16,574 bases of DNA from positions 1 through 16,574 of the forward strand of contig JBBSHM010000054.1 in assembly GCA_038253125.1 (NCBI GenBank), given 5' to 3'. Positions 6,889 through 14,448 of this stretch are shown here, in pieces. This DNA is from JAUJNH01 sp038253125. Its GTDB lineage: Bacteria > Actinomycetota > Acidimicrobiia > Acidimicrobiales > JAUJNH01. Position numbers and translations under genes: made by a program. How positions within the stretch are numbered: the stretch's first letter is position 1; every line of letters starts with the position of its first letter. A model generated the notes under the pieces. That model had not been told where the DNA came from. It did not search any database and was given only the letters and a program-made list of their open reading frames with translations.

Positions 6889-7971
6889 TCATAGGGGGTG
6901 CGGCCGCGCCTGGACCCGGTGTTCCCCGCTCCGGTGTGCCGCTCGGGCCCAGAGGGCGGCGATGCCCCTCGGTTCCAGGACGAGGAAGCCGACGATGCAC
7001 AGGCCGAACAGGATCTGGTTCAGCTGGGGCAGGGAGAGGCCGCGCTCAGACGCCGTTCGGGCCACGAAGGGGATCGACGCCGAGTAGTGCCTGACCACCT
7101 CGGGGAGCCCGCCTACGAACAGGGCGCCGAGAACGCCGCCCGTGGTCGTGCCGATGCCCCCGACGATGATCATGGCTACGAACTGGATGGACAGCGCCAG
7201 GCTCCACGTGCCCGGCTCGACGTAGGTCAGGACCACAGCGTATAGAGCGCCGGACAGGCCGGCCAGGCCGCTTGAGATGGCAAAGGCCCCCAGCTTGTAG
7301 CGGGCAACGCTGACGCCGATGACCTCGGCTGCGACCTCCCGGTCACGCACCGCCTGCATGGCCCGACCCGGCCGGGTGCGCACCAGGTTCCGTGAGCCGA
7401 GCGTGGTCAGCCCGACCATGCCCCACACCAGGAAGAACAGGCTCTGGTTCCTGGTGAGCCCGCCGATCCCGGCGAAGTCAACCGGCCCCAGGGCCAGTGA
7501 CGGGGCAACCGAGGTGCCGTCGCTGCCGCCGGTCACCGAGCTCCACTGCTTGAAGACGTGGGCGCCGAGGAAGACCAGGCCGAGCGACACCACGGCCAGG
7601 TAGTTCCCCTTCAGGCGCAGGGCAGCCGGCCCGACGACGAGGCCGACGAGCCCAGGGAGCAGGGCGGCCAGGGGCAGCCAGACGAACAGCGGCAGGCCCC
7701 GCCCGGCCGGAGCTCCGCCGGTCGGGTTGCCCAGGTAGCAGGCGGTGTAGGCGCCGAGGCCGAGGAAGAAGGCGTGGCCCAGGCTCACTTGGCCGGTGAA
7801 CCCGGTGAGCAGGTTCAGCCCCACGGCCCCGATGGCCGTGGCGCCGACGAAGAGCAGCACGGTCAGCCACAGCTCGCTCCTGACCACGAGCGGGTAGGCG
7901 GCGACGCCGACGATGAGCGCCAGCGTCAGGTTGCGGGATCGCCTCGAGGCGAACAGGCTCAGCCCGTCCAT
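6889..7971 (-). CDS. livM: Branched-chain amino acid-type ABC transporter permease LivM
   Basis: 360-residue integral membrane permease with about eight to ten hydrophobic segments. Family marks are LNLLTGFTGQVSLGHAFFLGLGAY near the N-terminal third, and GRAMQAVRDREVAAEVIGVSVARYKLGAF, the cytoplasmic coupling region that contacts the ATPase. IIVGGIGTTTGGVLGA lies toward the end. The ATG at 7971 overlaps the TGA of livH by one base (TGATG), which indicates translational coupling. A longer in-frame reading into livH has no family similarity and was discarded. It pairs with LivH to form the channel. Confidence 0.94.
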   Translation of the reverse strand: MDGLSLFASRRSRNLTLALIVGVAAYPLVVRSELWLTVLLFVGATAIGAVGLNLLTGFTGQVSLGHAFFLGLGAYTACYLGNPTGGAPAGRGLPLFVWLPLAALLPGLVGLVVGPAALRLKGNYLAVVSLGLVFLGAHVFKQWSSVTGGSDGTSVAPSLALGPVDFAGIGGLTRNQSLFFLVWGMVGLTTLGSRNLVRTRPGRAMQAVRDREVAAEVIGVSVARYKLGAFAISSGLAGLSGALYAVVLTYVEPGTWSLALSIQFVAMIIVGGIGTTTGGVLGALFVGGLPEVVRHYSASIPFVARTASERGLSLPQLNQILFGLCIVGFLVLEPRGIAALWARAAHRSGEHRVQARPHPL

Positions 7972-8867
7972 CACGCCCGCACCACGTCGCGGGTGCCGAA
8001 GAGGCCGCACGGGCGGGCCAGCAGGACCAGGACCATCACCACGTAGGGCATGACGGTGTCGAAGCCGGCGCCGAGGAAGGCGGCGTGGTCGGGCTGGTAG
8101 CCGCCGGTTAGGGCTTGGCTGAGGCCAATGGCCAGGCCGCCGACGACCGCCCCGACGGGCGAGTCGAGCCCGCCGAGGATGATGGCGGGGAAGGCGGCGA
8201 GGGCGATCACATCCTTGGCGGGGTCGACGCCGCCCGACCCGGCAGCCAGCATCACCCCGGCCAGGGTTGCCACCGCCCCGGCGATGCCCCACGACAGGGC
8301 GACGACCCGCCGGGCGCTGATGCCCTGGGCCATTGCCGCCTCCTGGTCGATGGCCATGGCCCGCATGGCCAGCCCGTAGCGCCCGTAGCGGAAGAAGGCG
8401 AAGAGGGCGGCCAGCACCACGGCCACCACGGCCAGGGCCCAGACGTCCTTGAGGTCCACGTGGATGCCGCCGAACGACAGCCGCCGCACCCCCCAGGGGT
8501 CGTCGAGGTTCAGACGGTCGTACCCCCAGATGGCCGGGACCACCTGCTGCACGACGATCAGCAGCCCGAGGGTGACCATGATCACGGCGAAGACCGGCTG
8601 ACCGGCCATCCGCCGCAGCACCGTGCGCTCCACGGCCACGCCCGTCAGGGCGGTGAGGGCGGTGGCCAGGCCCACAGCCGGCCAGAACGGCAGTCCCCAG
8701 GTGACGTGGGCGTTGTAGGTGAGGTAGGTGCCGATCAGCAGCAGCCCGCCCTGGGCGAAGTTGATGACACCGGTCGCTTTGTATATGACGACGAAGCCGA
8801 GGGCGACGAGGGCGTAGAGGGCGCCGCGGATGGTCCCCGAGACGATCAGCTCGACGAGCTTGGTCAC
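7971..8867 (-). CDS. livH: Branched-chain amino acid-type ABC transporter permease LivH
   Basis: 298-residue membrane permease. It starts with LVELIVSGTIRGALYALVALG and contains ATGVINFAQGGLLLIGTY, the hallmark of LivH. The ATPase-contact loop MRAMAIDQEAAMAQGIS follows, then IILGGLDSPVGAVVGG near the C-terminal end. The start is GTG at 8867, overlapping the livG stop as GTGA (4 nt). Length and order of features match the family. With LivM it forms the transmembrane pore. Confidence 0.95.
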   Translation of the reverse strand: MTKLVELIVSGTIRGALYALVALGFVVIYKATGVINFAQGGLLLIGTYLTYNAHVTWGLPFWPAVGLATALTALTGVAVERTVLRRMAGQPVFAVIMVTLGLLIVVQQVVPAIWGYDRLNLDDPWGVRRLSFGGIHVDLKDVWALAVVAVVLAALFAFFRYGRYGLAMRAMAIDQEAAMAQGISARRVVALSWGIAGAVATLAGVMLAAGSGGVDPAKDVIALAAFPAIILGGLDSPVGAVVGGLAIGLSQALTGGYQPDHAAFLGAGFDTVMPYVVMVLVLLARPCGLFGTRDVVRA

Positions 8868-9661
8868 AGCACCCGGCCCTGCGGCCGGCCGAGGTACGCC
8901 TCGATGACTCGTGGGTCCGCCTGGATCTCCGCCGGCGTGCCGCTGCCGATGACCCGGCCGAAGTCCACGGCCAGCAGCCGGTCGGCCACGCCCATGACCA
9001 TCGCCATGTCGTGCTCGACGAGGATCATCGCCAGGCCGAGCTCGGCGTTGACATCAACGATCAGGCGGGCGATGTCGGCGGTCTCCTCCGCGTCCATTCC
9101 GGCCACCGGCTCGTCGAGGAGCAGGAGCCGGGGCTCCATGGCCAGGGCCCGCCCGAGCTCGACCCGCTTCTGGACGCCGTAGGCCAGGGCGCCGACACGA
9201 GCGCGACGGTGGGGCTGGAGGTCGAGCAGCTCAACTAGCTCCTCGCACCGCCTGCGGTTGAGGACCTCCTCCCGCCGGGCCTTTCCGACCCAGATGGCGC
9301 CGGCCAGGAAGCCGGTCGATGTGCGCTGGTGACGGCCGAGCATCAGATTGTCGATCACGTCCAGGCTCGGGAACAGCCCCAGGTTCTGGAACGTGCGGGC
9401 GATGCCGGCCCGGGCGGCGGCCATCGGCCTGCGTCCGACGAGCTCGTTGCCCTCAATGCGGATGGAGCCCTCCTGCGGCCGGTGGAGGCAGCTGAGGCAG
9501 TTGAGGATCGAGGTCTTGCCGGCGCCGTTCGGGCCGATGACGGCGAACAGCTCGCCGGACCGGACGTCGAGGGAGACCCGGTCGAGGGCGGTGATCCCGC
9601 CGAAGCGGAGCGTCAAGCCCTCCACCTCAAGCACCGGTGCCTTGGTGAGGTCATCGCTCAC
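8864..9661 (-). CDS. livG: Branched-chain amino acid-type ABC transporter ATP-binding protein LivG
   Basis: 265-residue cytoplasmic ATPase. Walker A GPNGAGKT is at 43-50, the Q-loop is in RTFQN at 89-93, and the signature is of the LivG-type form LAYG (159-162) rather than LSGGQ. Walker B LLLLDEP has D183/E184, and the H-loop is H217 in LVEHDM. The FLAGAIW insertion (118-124) is typical of LivG. It starts at GTG 9661, overlapping the livF stop as GTGA. It should form the ATPase heterodimer with LivF. Confidence 0.95.
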   Translation of the reverse strand: MSDDLTKAPVLEVEGLTLRFGGITALDRVSLDVRSGELFAVIGPNGAGKTSILNCLSCLHRPQEGSIRIEGNELVGRRPMAAARAGIARTFQNLGLFPSLDVIDNLMLGRHQRTSTGFLAGAIWVGKARREEVLNRRRCEELVELLDLQPHRRARVGALAYGVQKRVELGRALAMEPRLLLLDEPVAGMDAEETADIARLIVDVNAELGLAMILVEHDMAMVMGVADRLLAVDFGRVIGSGTPAEIQADPRVIEAYLGRPQGRVL

Positions 9662-10494
9662 GGTGCAGACCGCATCGGGGGCCTACGGGGACCGGTGGCG
9701 TGCAACGAGCGCCGGCCGGCGCCGCCCCCGCCCAGGTAGTGCTGCTGGATGTCGCAGTCGTCGTTCAGGCTGGCCGCCGGCCCCTCGTTGACGACGCTGC
9801 CGTTCTGGAGGACATAGGCGTGGTCGGCCACCGACAGCGCCATGGCCGCGCTCTGCTCGGCGAGCAGGACGCTGGTGCCCTGGGCGTTGAGGGTGCGGAT
9901 GAGCCCGGCGATCTGCTCGACGATGCGAGGGGCCAGGCCCAGGCTCGGCTCGTCGAGCAGGAGAAGCCGGGGTGACTGCATTAGCGCCCGCCCGATGGCC
10001 AGCATCTGCTGCTCGCCACCGGACAGGTAGCCCGCCAGCTGGCTCCGGCGCGAGGCCAGCGGCGGGAAGAGGTCCATCACCCGCTGGTGCGCTGCGGCCC
10101 GGGCGGCTCGGCGTCGGACGGTGAAGCCCCCGGCCCGGAGGTTCTCGTCGACCGTCAGCCCAGGGAAGATCCGGCGGCCCTCCATCACCTGGGACATGCC
10201 GCCGCGCACGAGGCGGGCGGGGTCGCGGCCCGTGACCGCTTGGCCGTCGAGGAGGACCGATCCCCTGGTGATCCTGCCCCGCTGCAGCCCGAGGAGGCCG
10301 GTGACGGCCCGCAGCAAAGTGGTCTTGCCGGCGCCGTTGGCGCCGAGAAGAGCTGTGACGGCGCCGGCCGGCACATCGAGCGACACGCCTCGAAGGCCGA
10401 GGATCGCACCGCCGTAGACGACCTCGACATCGCGGACCGAGAGCGTCACCCGGCCCGCCCCCTGGTCGAGCAGCGGCGCGGCGGCGGTCTCCAT
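9658..10494 (-). CDS. livF: Branched-chain amino acid-type ABC transporter ATP-binding protein LivF
   Basis: 278-residue cytoplasmic ATPase. Walker A GANGAGKT is at 51-58, QVMEGRRIFPGLTVDENL at 102-119 is a LivF hallmark, and the signature is LSGGEQQ (158-164). Walker B LLLLDEP has D181/E182. LAEQS replaces the H-loop His with Gln, as in other LivF proteins (LVEQN). It has short extra tails at both ends compared with the roughly 235-residue family norm. AAGGGA lies 9 nt before the ATG. It is the first gene of the liv block, so the operon promoter should lie in 10495-10619. The order F-G-H-M-binding protein is the reverse of the E. coli arrangement. Confidence 0.95.
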   Translation of the reverse strand: METAAAPLLDQGAGRVTLSVRDVEVVYGGAILGLRGVSLDVPAGAVTALLGANGAGKTTLLRAVTGLLGLQRGRITRGSVLLDGQAVTGRDPARLVRGGMSQVMEGRRIFPGLTVDENLRAGGFTVRRRAARAAAHQRVMDLFPPLASRRSQLAGYLSGGEQQMLAIGRALMQSPRLLLLDEPSLGLAPRIVEQIAGLIRTLNAQGTSVLLAEQSAAMALSVADHAYVLQNGSVVNEGPAASLNDDCDIQQHYLGGGGAGRRSLHATGPRRPPMRSAP

Positions 10495-10523
10495 CGGTCA
10501 GGTTCCCTTCGGCGGAGCGTGCG

Positions 10524-10546
10524 TCGTGCCGAAACTCCTAGCACGA
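10524..10546. repeat. Inverted repeat TCGTGC-N11-GCACGA, candidate operator between livF and the divergent lipoprotein gene
   Basis: Perfect 6-bp half-sites at 10524-10529 and 10541-10546 are separated by 11 nt, giving a 17-bp centre-to-centre distance. They lie 30-52 bp upstream of livF in a 125-bp divergent intergenic region. The spacer contains TAGGAG (minus strand), a weak -10-like sequence. A second small palindrome, GCCCC-N5-GGGGC, is at 10553-10567. This could be a repressor site or a leader hairpin. Confidence 0.35.
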
Positions 10547-10619
10547 TCGGACGCCCCCGACCGGGGCAGCGGGTGCACATGGCGCCGCCGGCGGACGGCC
10601 TGTGCCACGATCTCCGGCG

Positions 10620-10943
10620 ATGGCCGAACCGACCAGCGCCCGGCGGCGCTCGGTCGCCGTGGCCATACCGGCGGTCACCTTCCTGGCCGCCAGCGTGCTC
10701 ACCGGCTGCCAGACGCCAGGCCGGCAGATGCGGGCCTGCGTCGACCCCAACCAGCAGGTCATCGACCAGCGCCAGTGCGACACCCCCGGTGGCATCGGCC
10801 GCTACTACTACTACCGGGGCGGCTCGTACCTGCCGGGCCAGACGGCCGGCGGGGGCACGTTCACCAGGGGCGGCTCGAAGGGCGCGTCGGCTAGCCAGGT
10901 CGGGCGGGGCGGCTTCGGCGGCAAGTCGACGTCGGGCGGTTGA
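10620..10943 (+). CDS. Small lipoprotein resembling YgiB/YjfM (DUF1190-like)
   Basis: 107 residues. A signal peptide with lipobox LTGC (Cys30) gives a short mature part with two more cysteines (C40, C53) and the tract RYYYYRGGSY (61-70). The Gly/Ser-rich tail carries GRGGFG (95-100). The E. coli YgiB family likewise is a lipoprotein-like protein with a C-terminal RGGFG segment, and it is encoded next to YgiC, as here. The assignment rests on gene context plus these marks, because overall similarity is weak. ATG 10620 is preferred over GTG 10602. CACGAT lies 8 nt before the ATG and may be a -10 of a near-leaderless transcript. It overlaps the next gene by 4 nt (TTGA), so the two are probably coupled. 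Confidence 0.7.
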   Translation: MAEPTSARRRSVAVAIPAVTFLAASVLTGCQTPGRQMRACVDPNQQVIDQRQCDTPGGIGRYYYYRGGSYLPGQTAGGGTFTRGGSKGASASQVGRGGFGGKSTSGG

Positions 10944-12157
10944 GGGCGGTGGAGCGGCGGCGGCTGGAGGCTCGCCCGGGCTGGGTCGACACCGTCACCG
11001 ACCAGGGACTGGTGTACTGCTGGACCGACCAGCCCGACGGCGGCGTCCGGGCGTACTGGGACGAGACGGCCTGCTACGCCTTCCGGTCAGACGAGGTCGA
11101 CGAGCTGGAGCGGGTAGCCGCCGAGCTGTGGGACCTGTGCGTCGCCGCCGGCGACCACATGCTGGCCCACGGCTGGCTCGAGCGCATGGGCGTGCCGGGC
11201 GAGGCGCATGAGCTGATCCGCAGGAGCTGGGAGACCGAGCCGCCGGCCCTGTACGCCCGCCTCGACCTCCGCTATGACGGCGCCGGCCCCGCCAAGCTGC
11301 TGGAGTTCAACGCCGACACCCCGACCAGCATCCTCGAGGCCGCCGCCATCCAGTGGTTCTGGCTCGAGGACCGCTTCCCGGCCGCCGACCAGTGGAACTC
11401 CCTGCACGACCGGCTGGTGGCGAAGTGGCGTGACATCGCCGCCACATGGAAGCCCGAAGGTCCCCTGCACATGTGCTGGACCGAGGCCCAGGACTCGGGT
11501 GAGGACCTGATGAACGTGTCCTACCTGGCCGAGACGGCTCGCCAGGCCGGGCTCGACGTCGTGGTCCTGCCGATCGAGGAGCTGGGCTGGGACTACGAGG
11601 CCGAGCGCTTCGTGGACCTTGAGTGCCAGCCCGTGCGCATGCTCTTCAAGCTGTACCCGTGGGAGTGGATCTTCGACGACCCGTTCGGCCCGATGGCGCT
11701 GGCGACGCTGTGGGTTGATCCCGTCACCGGCCCTGATCCCCATGAGGGCCGGGGCACCATATGGGTCGAGCCGGTCTGGAAGGCGCTGTGGGCCAACAAG
11801 GCAGTGCTGGCCGCCCTGTGGGAGCTGGCCCCCGGCCACCCGAACCTGCTGCCGGCCTACATCGACGGGCCGCATGACCTGACCGACTACGCCGTGAAGC
11901 CGCTGCTCGGCCGGGAGGGCGCCAACGTCCGTCTGGTGCGCGACGGACAGGTGGTGGCCGAGGGCTCCGACCAGGGTTACGGAGGCGAGGGCGTGGTCCA
12001 CCAAGGCCTGGCCGAGCTGCCCAGCTTCGACGGCGGCCATCCCGTCCTCGGGGTGTGGCTGGTGGACGGCCAGCCCGCCGGCCTCGGCATCCGCGAATCC
12101 GACTCCCTGATAACCGACAACCTGTCCCGTTTCGTACCTCACCTCATCGAAGACTGA
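10940..12157 (+). CDS. ATP-grasp acid-amine ligase, glutathionylspermidine synthase-like (YgiC/YjfC family)
   Basis: 405-residue cytosolic protein of the GSP_synth ATP-grasp family, about 20 residues longer than E. coli YgiC/YjfC. Strong family marks are LLEFNADTPTS (120-130), FKLYPWEW (236-243), WVEPVWK (275-281), a GHPNLLPAYIDG stretch (299-310), KPLLGREGANV (320-330) and GIRES..LIT...SRFVPH (383-401). Related glutathionylspermidine synthetase joins a peptide carboxylate to a polyamine using ATP. The true substrates of YgiC/YjfC proteins are not established. It lacks the separate amidase domain of E. coli Gsp. The start may be TTG 10940 (overlapping the upstream TGA) or GTG 10949, preceded by GAGGG. 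Neighbours are the YgiB-like lipoprotein and DUF350 protein, as in E. coli yjfL-yjfM-yjfC. Confidence 0.93.
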   Translation: MRAVERRRLEARPGWVDTVTDQGLVYCWTDQPDGGVRAYWDETACYAFRSDEVDELERVAAELWDLCVAAGDHMLAHGWLERMGVPGEAHELIRRSWETEPPALYARLDLRYDGAGPAKLLEFNADTPTSILEAAAIQWFWLEDRFPAADQWNSLHDRLVAKWRDIAATWKPEGPLHMCWTEAQDSGEDLMNVSYLAETARQAGLDVVVLPIEELGWDYEAERFVDLECQPVRMLFKLYPWEWIFDDPFGPMALATLWVDPVTGPDPHEGRGTIWVEPVWKALWANKAVLAALWELAPGHPNLLPAYIDGPHDLTDYAVKPLLGREGANVRLVRDGQVVAEGSDQGYGGEGVVHQGLAELPSFDGGHPVLGVWLVDGQPAGLGIRESDSLITDNLSRFVPHLIED

Positions 12158-12185
12158 GGAGCCGGCTGAGGAGGCCGCACAAACA

Positions 12186-12623
12186 ATGACCAGCGACGAT
12201 TGGAAGAACATCGGATCGGGGCTCGCCGCCAGCCTCGCCTACGTGGGGGTGGCCGTGGTCCTGCTCGCCCTGGGCTTCTTCGTGCTCGACCTGCTGAGCC
12301 CGGGACGCCTGTCCTCGGTGATCATGAAGGACCGAAACCGCAACGCCGCCGTGGTGGCCTCGGCCGGGATGCTCGGCCTGGCCATCGTGGTCGGGACCGC
12401 GGTGCTCACCACCAACGACGACTTCACCACCGGCATCGTCACGACGGCGATCTTCGGCCTGGTCGGCGTGTTGCTCCAGGCGCTGGTCTTCGTCGTGCTC
12501 AACGCCCTGACCCCGGGCAAGCTGGGCGACGTGGTGTGCGACGAGGGGTTCCACCCCGGCAGCTACCTGATCGCCGCCTCGCTCCTCGCCTCGGGCCTCG
12601 TCGTCGCCGCCAGCATCTCCTAG
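12186..12623 (+). CDS. DUF350 (YjfL-like) membrane protein
   Basis: 145 residues with four hydrophobic segments at about 15-37, 55-73, 85-107 and 124-142. The protein is an internal duplication: each half has two membrane segments joined by a similar loop, LSPGRLSSVI (37-46) and LTPGKLGDVV (108-117). This matches DUF350, found in E. coli YjfL and often next to YjfC-type ligases. Function is unknown. GAGGAGG lies about 11 nt before the ATG. It is 28 nt after the ligase gene and 9 nt before the first exporter gene. Its TAG stop is also the first half of a possible -10 box for that gene. Confidence 0.85.
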   Translation: MTSDDWKNIGSGLAASLAYVGVAVVLLALGFFVLDLLSPGRLSSVIMKDRNRNAAVVASAGMLGLAIVVGTAVLTTNDDFTTGIVTTAIFGLVGVLLQALVFVVLNALTPGKLGDVVCDEGFHPGSYLIAASLLASGLVVAASIS

Positions 12624-12626
12624 CCT
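12621..12626 (+). promoter_or_regulatory. Candidate leaderless -10 box (TAGCCT) overlapping the DUF350 stop codon
   Basis: TAGCCT, followed by six bases (CGGGTC) and GTG at 12633, is the same arrangement as before the gene at 3137. The first three bases are the TAG stop of the DUF350 gene. There is no Shine-Dalgarno sequence. If used, this would give the exporter genes their own leaderless transcript inside the cluster. Confidence 0.4.
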
Positions 12627-12632
12627 CGGGTC

Positions 12633-14448
12633 GTGGTGCTCACTCGGGTGCGGGAGCGGCCGGAGCTGAAGTTCTTCGCCGTCCTGCCGCATGCCGACCG
12701 CCGGCTGGCTGCGGCCTGGTGGGCGGTGCTTGTCCTTCGGGGGGTCCTGCCGGCCGGCTTCGCCGTGGCGATGGGCGTGCTCGTCGGGGCGGTGCAGGGA
12801 GGCCGCAGCCTGACCGGCCCGTTAGCCCTGATGGGCACCATCTTCGTCCTGCTGCAGATCCTCGCCCCGGTGCACCAGGCGGTCAGCGCCAACCTCGGCA
12901 GCCGGGTGGCGGCCTGGCTGTACGACAGGCTCACCGAGGCGTGCGTCCGCCCGCCGGGGATGGGCCATCTCGAGGATCCCGAGCTGACCAGCGACCTCAC
13001 CGTCGCCCGCGAGTTCGACTACGGAATGACCGGGCCGCCGATGTTCATGAACATGGACTTCATCGCCAGCGGCCTGGTCGAGGCCATCGGCGGCCTGGCC
13101 TCCGCACTGGTGCTGTTCGCCTACACCTGGTGGGCACCCCTGGTACTGGGCGGGGCGTGGCTGGCCACCCACTGGCTGCTCCGGGAGAGCTCAGTGTGGC
13201 GGGACCGCAACACCGACGACGTGCGCGAGGCGCAGCGGCACGCCGAGTACTCCTACAAGCTGGCCGTCGACCCTCCGGCGGCCAAGGAGCTGCGCCTGTT
13301 CGGCCTGGCCGGGTGGACGAATCGACCGCTTCATCGCCCGGCGCCGTCAGCTGTTCGACCTCCAGCACCGGGCCACCCGCCTGAGGCAGAAGCCGGTGGC
13401 ATGGAGCCTCCTGCTCGTAGCCGGCGCCAACGTCGTGGTGTTCTGGTCGCTGGCCAGCGCGGCGAGCGGCGGCCACCTGGGCCTCGGCCGCTTGGTGGTG
13501 TTCGCCCAGGCGGCGGTCGGCACCAGCCTGATTGCCTTTGGCGGCCTGAACTGGGCCATGGACGGGGCGGCTGCGCCGGTGGCCGCCGTCCTGCGCCTCG
13601 GCTCGGCCATGGGGCCGAAGGGGTCACTGGCCCCGCCGCCGGACCCGCCGGTGGACGCCGCCGGCCGCCCCGGCCGGGAGGTGCGGTTCCGGGACGTCAG
13701 CTTCGCCTACCCCCAGGGCGGTCAGCCGGTCCTGGACGGCTTCGACCTCATGGTCCCGGCCGGGTCCTCGGTCGCCATCGTCGGCCAGAACGGCGCCGGC
13801 AAGACGACCCTCGCCAAGCTGCTCTGCCGCCTCTACGACCCGGGAAGCGGTTCCATCGAGGTGGACGGAGTGGACCTGCGGTCCATGGCGGTGGACGACT
13901 GGCGGTCCCGGGTCACAGCGGTATTCCAGGACTTCATCCGCTTCGAGCTGCCGCTACGCGACAACGTGGCTCCCGGCGGGGCACCCGACTACGTCATCCT
14001 GGCCGCCCTGGCCGACGCCGGAGGCACGGGCCTGGCCGACCTCGACACCCCTCTGGCCAAGGGCTACCAGGGAGGGACCGACCTGTCGGGGGGTCAGTGG
14101 CAGCGGGTGGCGCTGGCCCGGGTCCTGTGCGCGGTGCGCCAGGGCGCCGGGCTGGTGCTGTTGGACGAGCCCACCGCCCAACTCGACGTGCGGGGCGAAG
14201 CCGAGATCTTCGGGCGGATCCTGGCGGCCACGAGAGGGGCGACGACGATCCTGATCTCCCACCGCTTCTCGACGGTCCGCCAGGCCGACCGGATCTGCGT
14301 GCTGGAGCAGGGGCGGGTGGTGGAGCTTGGCACACATGACGAGCTGATGGCCAAGGGCGGCCGCTACCACACGATGTTCAGCCTCCAGGCCGAACGCTTC
14401 GGCACCGGCGAAGAGGACGAGGAGGTATCACTCGATGTTCTCCCCTGA
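12633..14448 (+). pseudogene. ABC exporter half-transporter (fused permease-ATPase), interrupted by a one-base frameshift
   Basis: Two overlapping frames together make one ABC exporter half. Residues 1-229 (12633-13319) give the first membrane helices and intracellular loop (ELRLFGLAGWT). The reading then continues one base later, from 13321, with IDRFIARRRQ and the rest of the protein, ending at 14448 for a total of about 604 residues. The C-terminal ATPase domain is intact: Walker A GQNGAGKT (fused 384-391), Q-loop VFQDF, LSGGQ (484-488), Walker B LVLLDEP and H-loop SHRFS. The neighbouring exporter gene shows the same layout and length. Codon use is normal on both sides of the break, so a sequencing error or very recent mutation is likelier than an old pseudogene. 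The start is GTG 12633 (GTG 12636 also possible). It overlaps the next gene by 14 nt. Substrate is unknown. Confidence 0.85.
13317..13325 (+). other. Frameshift site in the first exporter gene
   Basis: The upstream frame reads GGG TGG ACG then AAT CGA CCG, which leaves the family sequence. Removing one A (13320 or 13321) gives ACG ATC GAC CGC TTC and restores the expected T-I-D-R-F. The frame before has codon starts at multiples of 3; the frame after is shifted by +1. There is no long homopolymer and no obvious slippery heptamer. Confidence 0.85.

Noticed and set aside
7972..8292. N-terminal extension of livM
   Set aside because: The extra residues are an Arg-rich out-of-frame copy of livH. 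The TGATG junction gives a better start at 7971.
11087..12211. Minus-strand frame opposite the ATP-grasp gene
   Set aside because: Shadow of a highly conserved coding frame; no motifs of its own.
12200..13384. Plus-strand frame of 394 codons across DUF350 and the first exporter
   Set aside because: Arg/Gly/Pro-rich out-of-frame reading that spans two real genes and their junction.
13321..14339. Continuation of the first exporter's original frame after the break
   Set aside because: The translation becomes Gly/Arg/Pro-rich nonsense, while the +1 frame carries Walker A, LSGGQ and Walker B.
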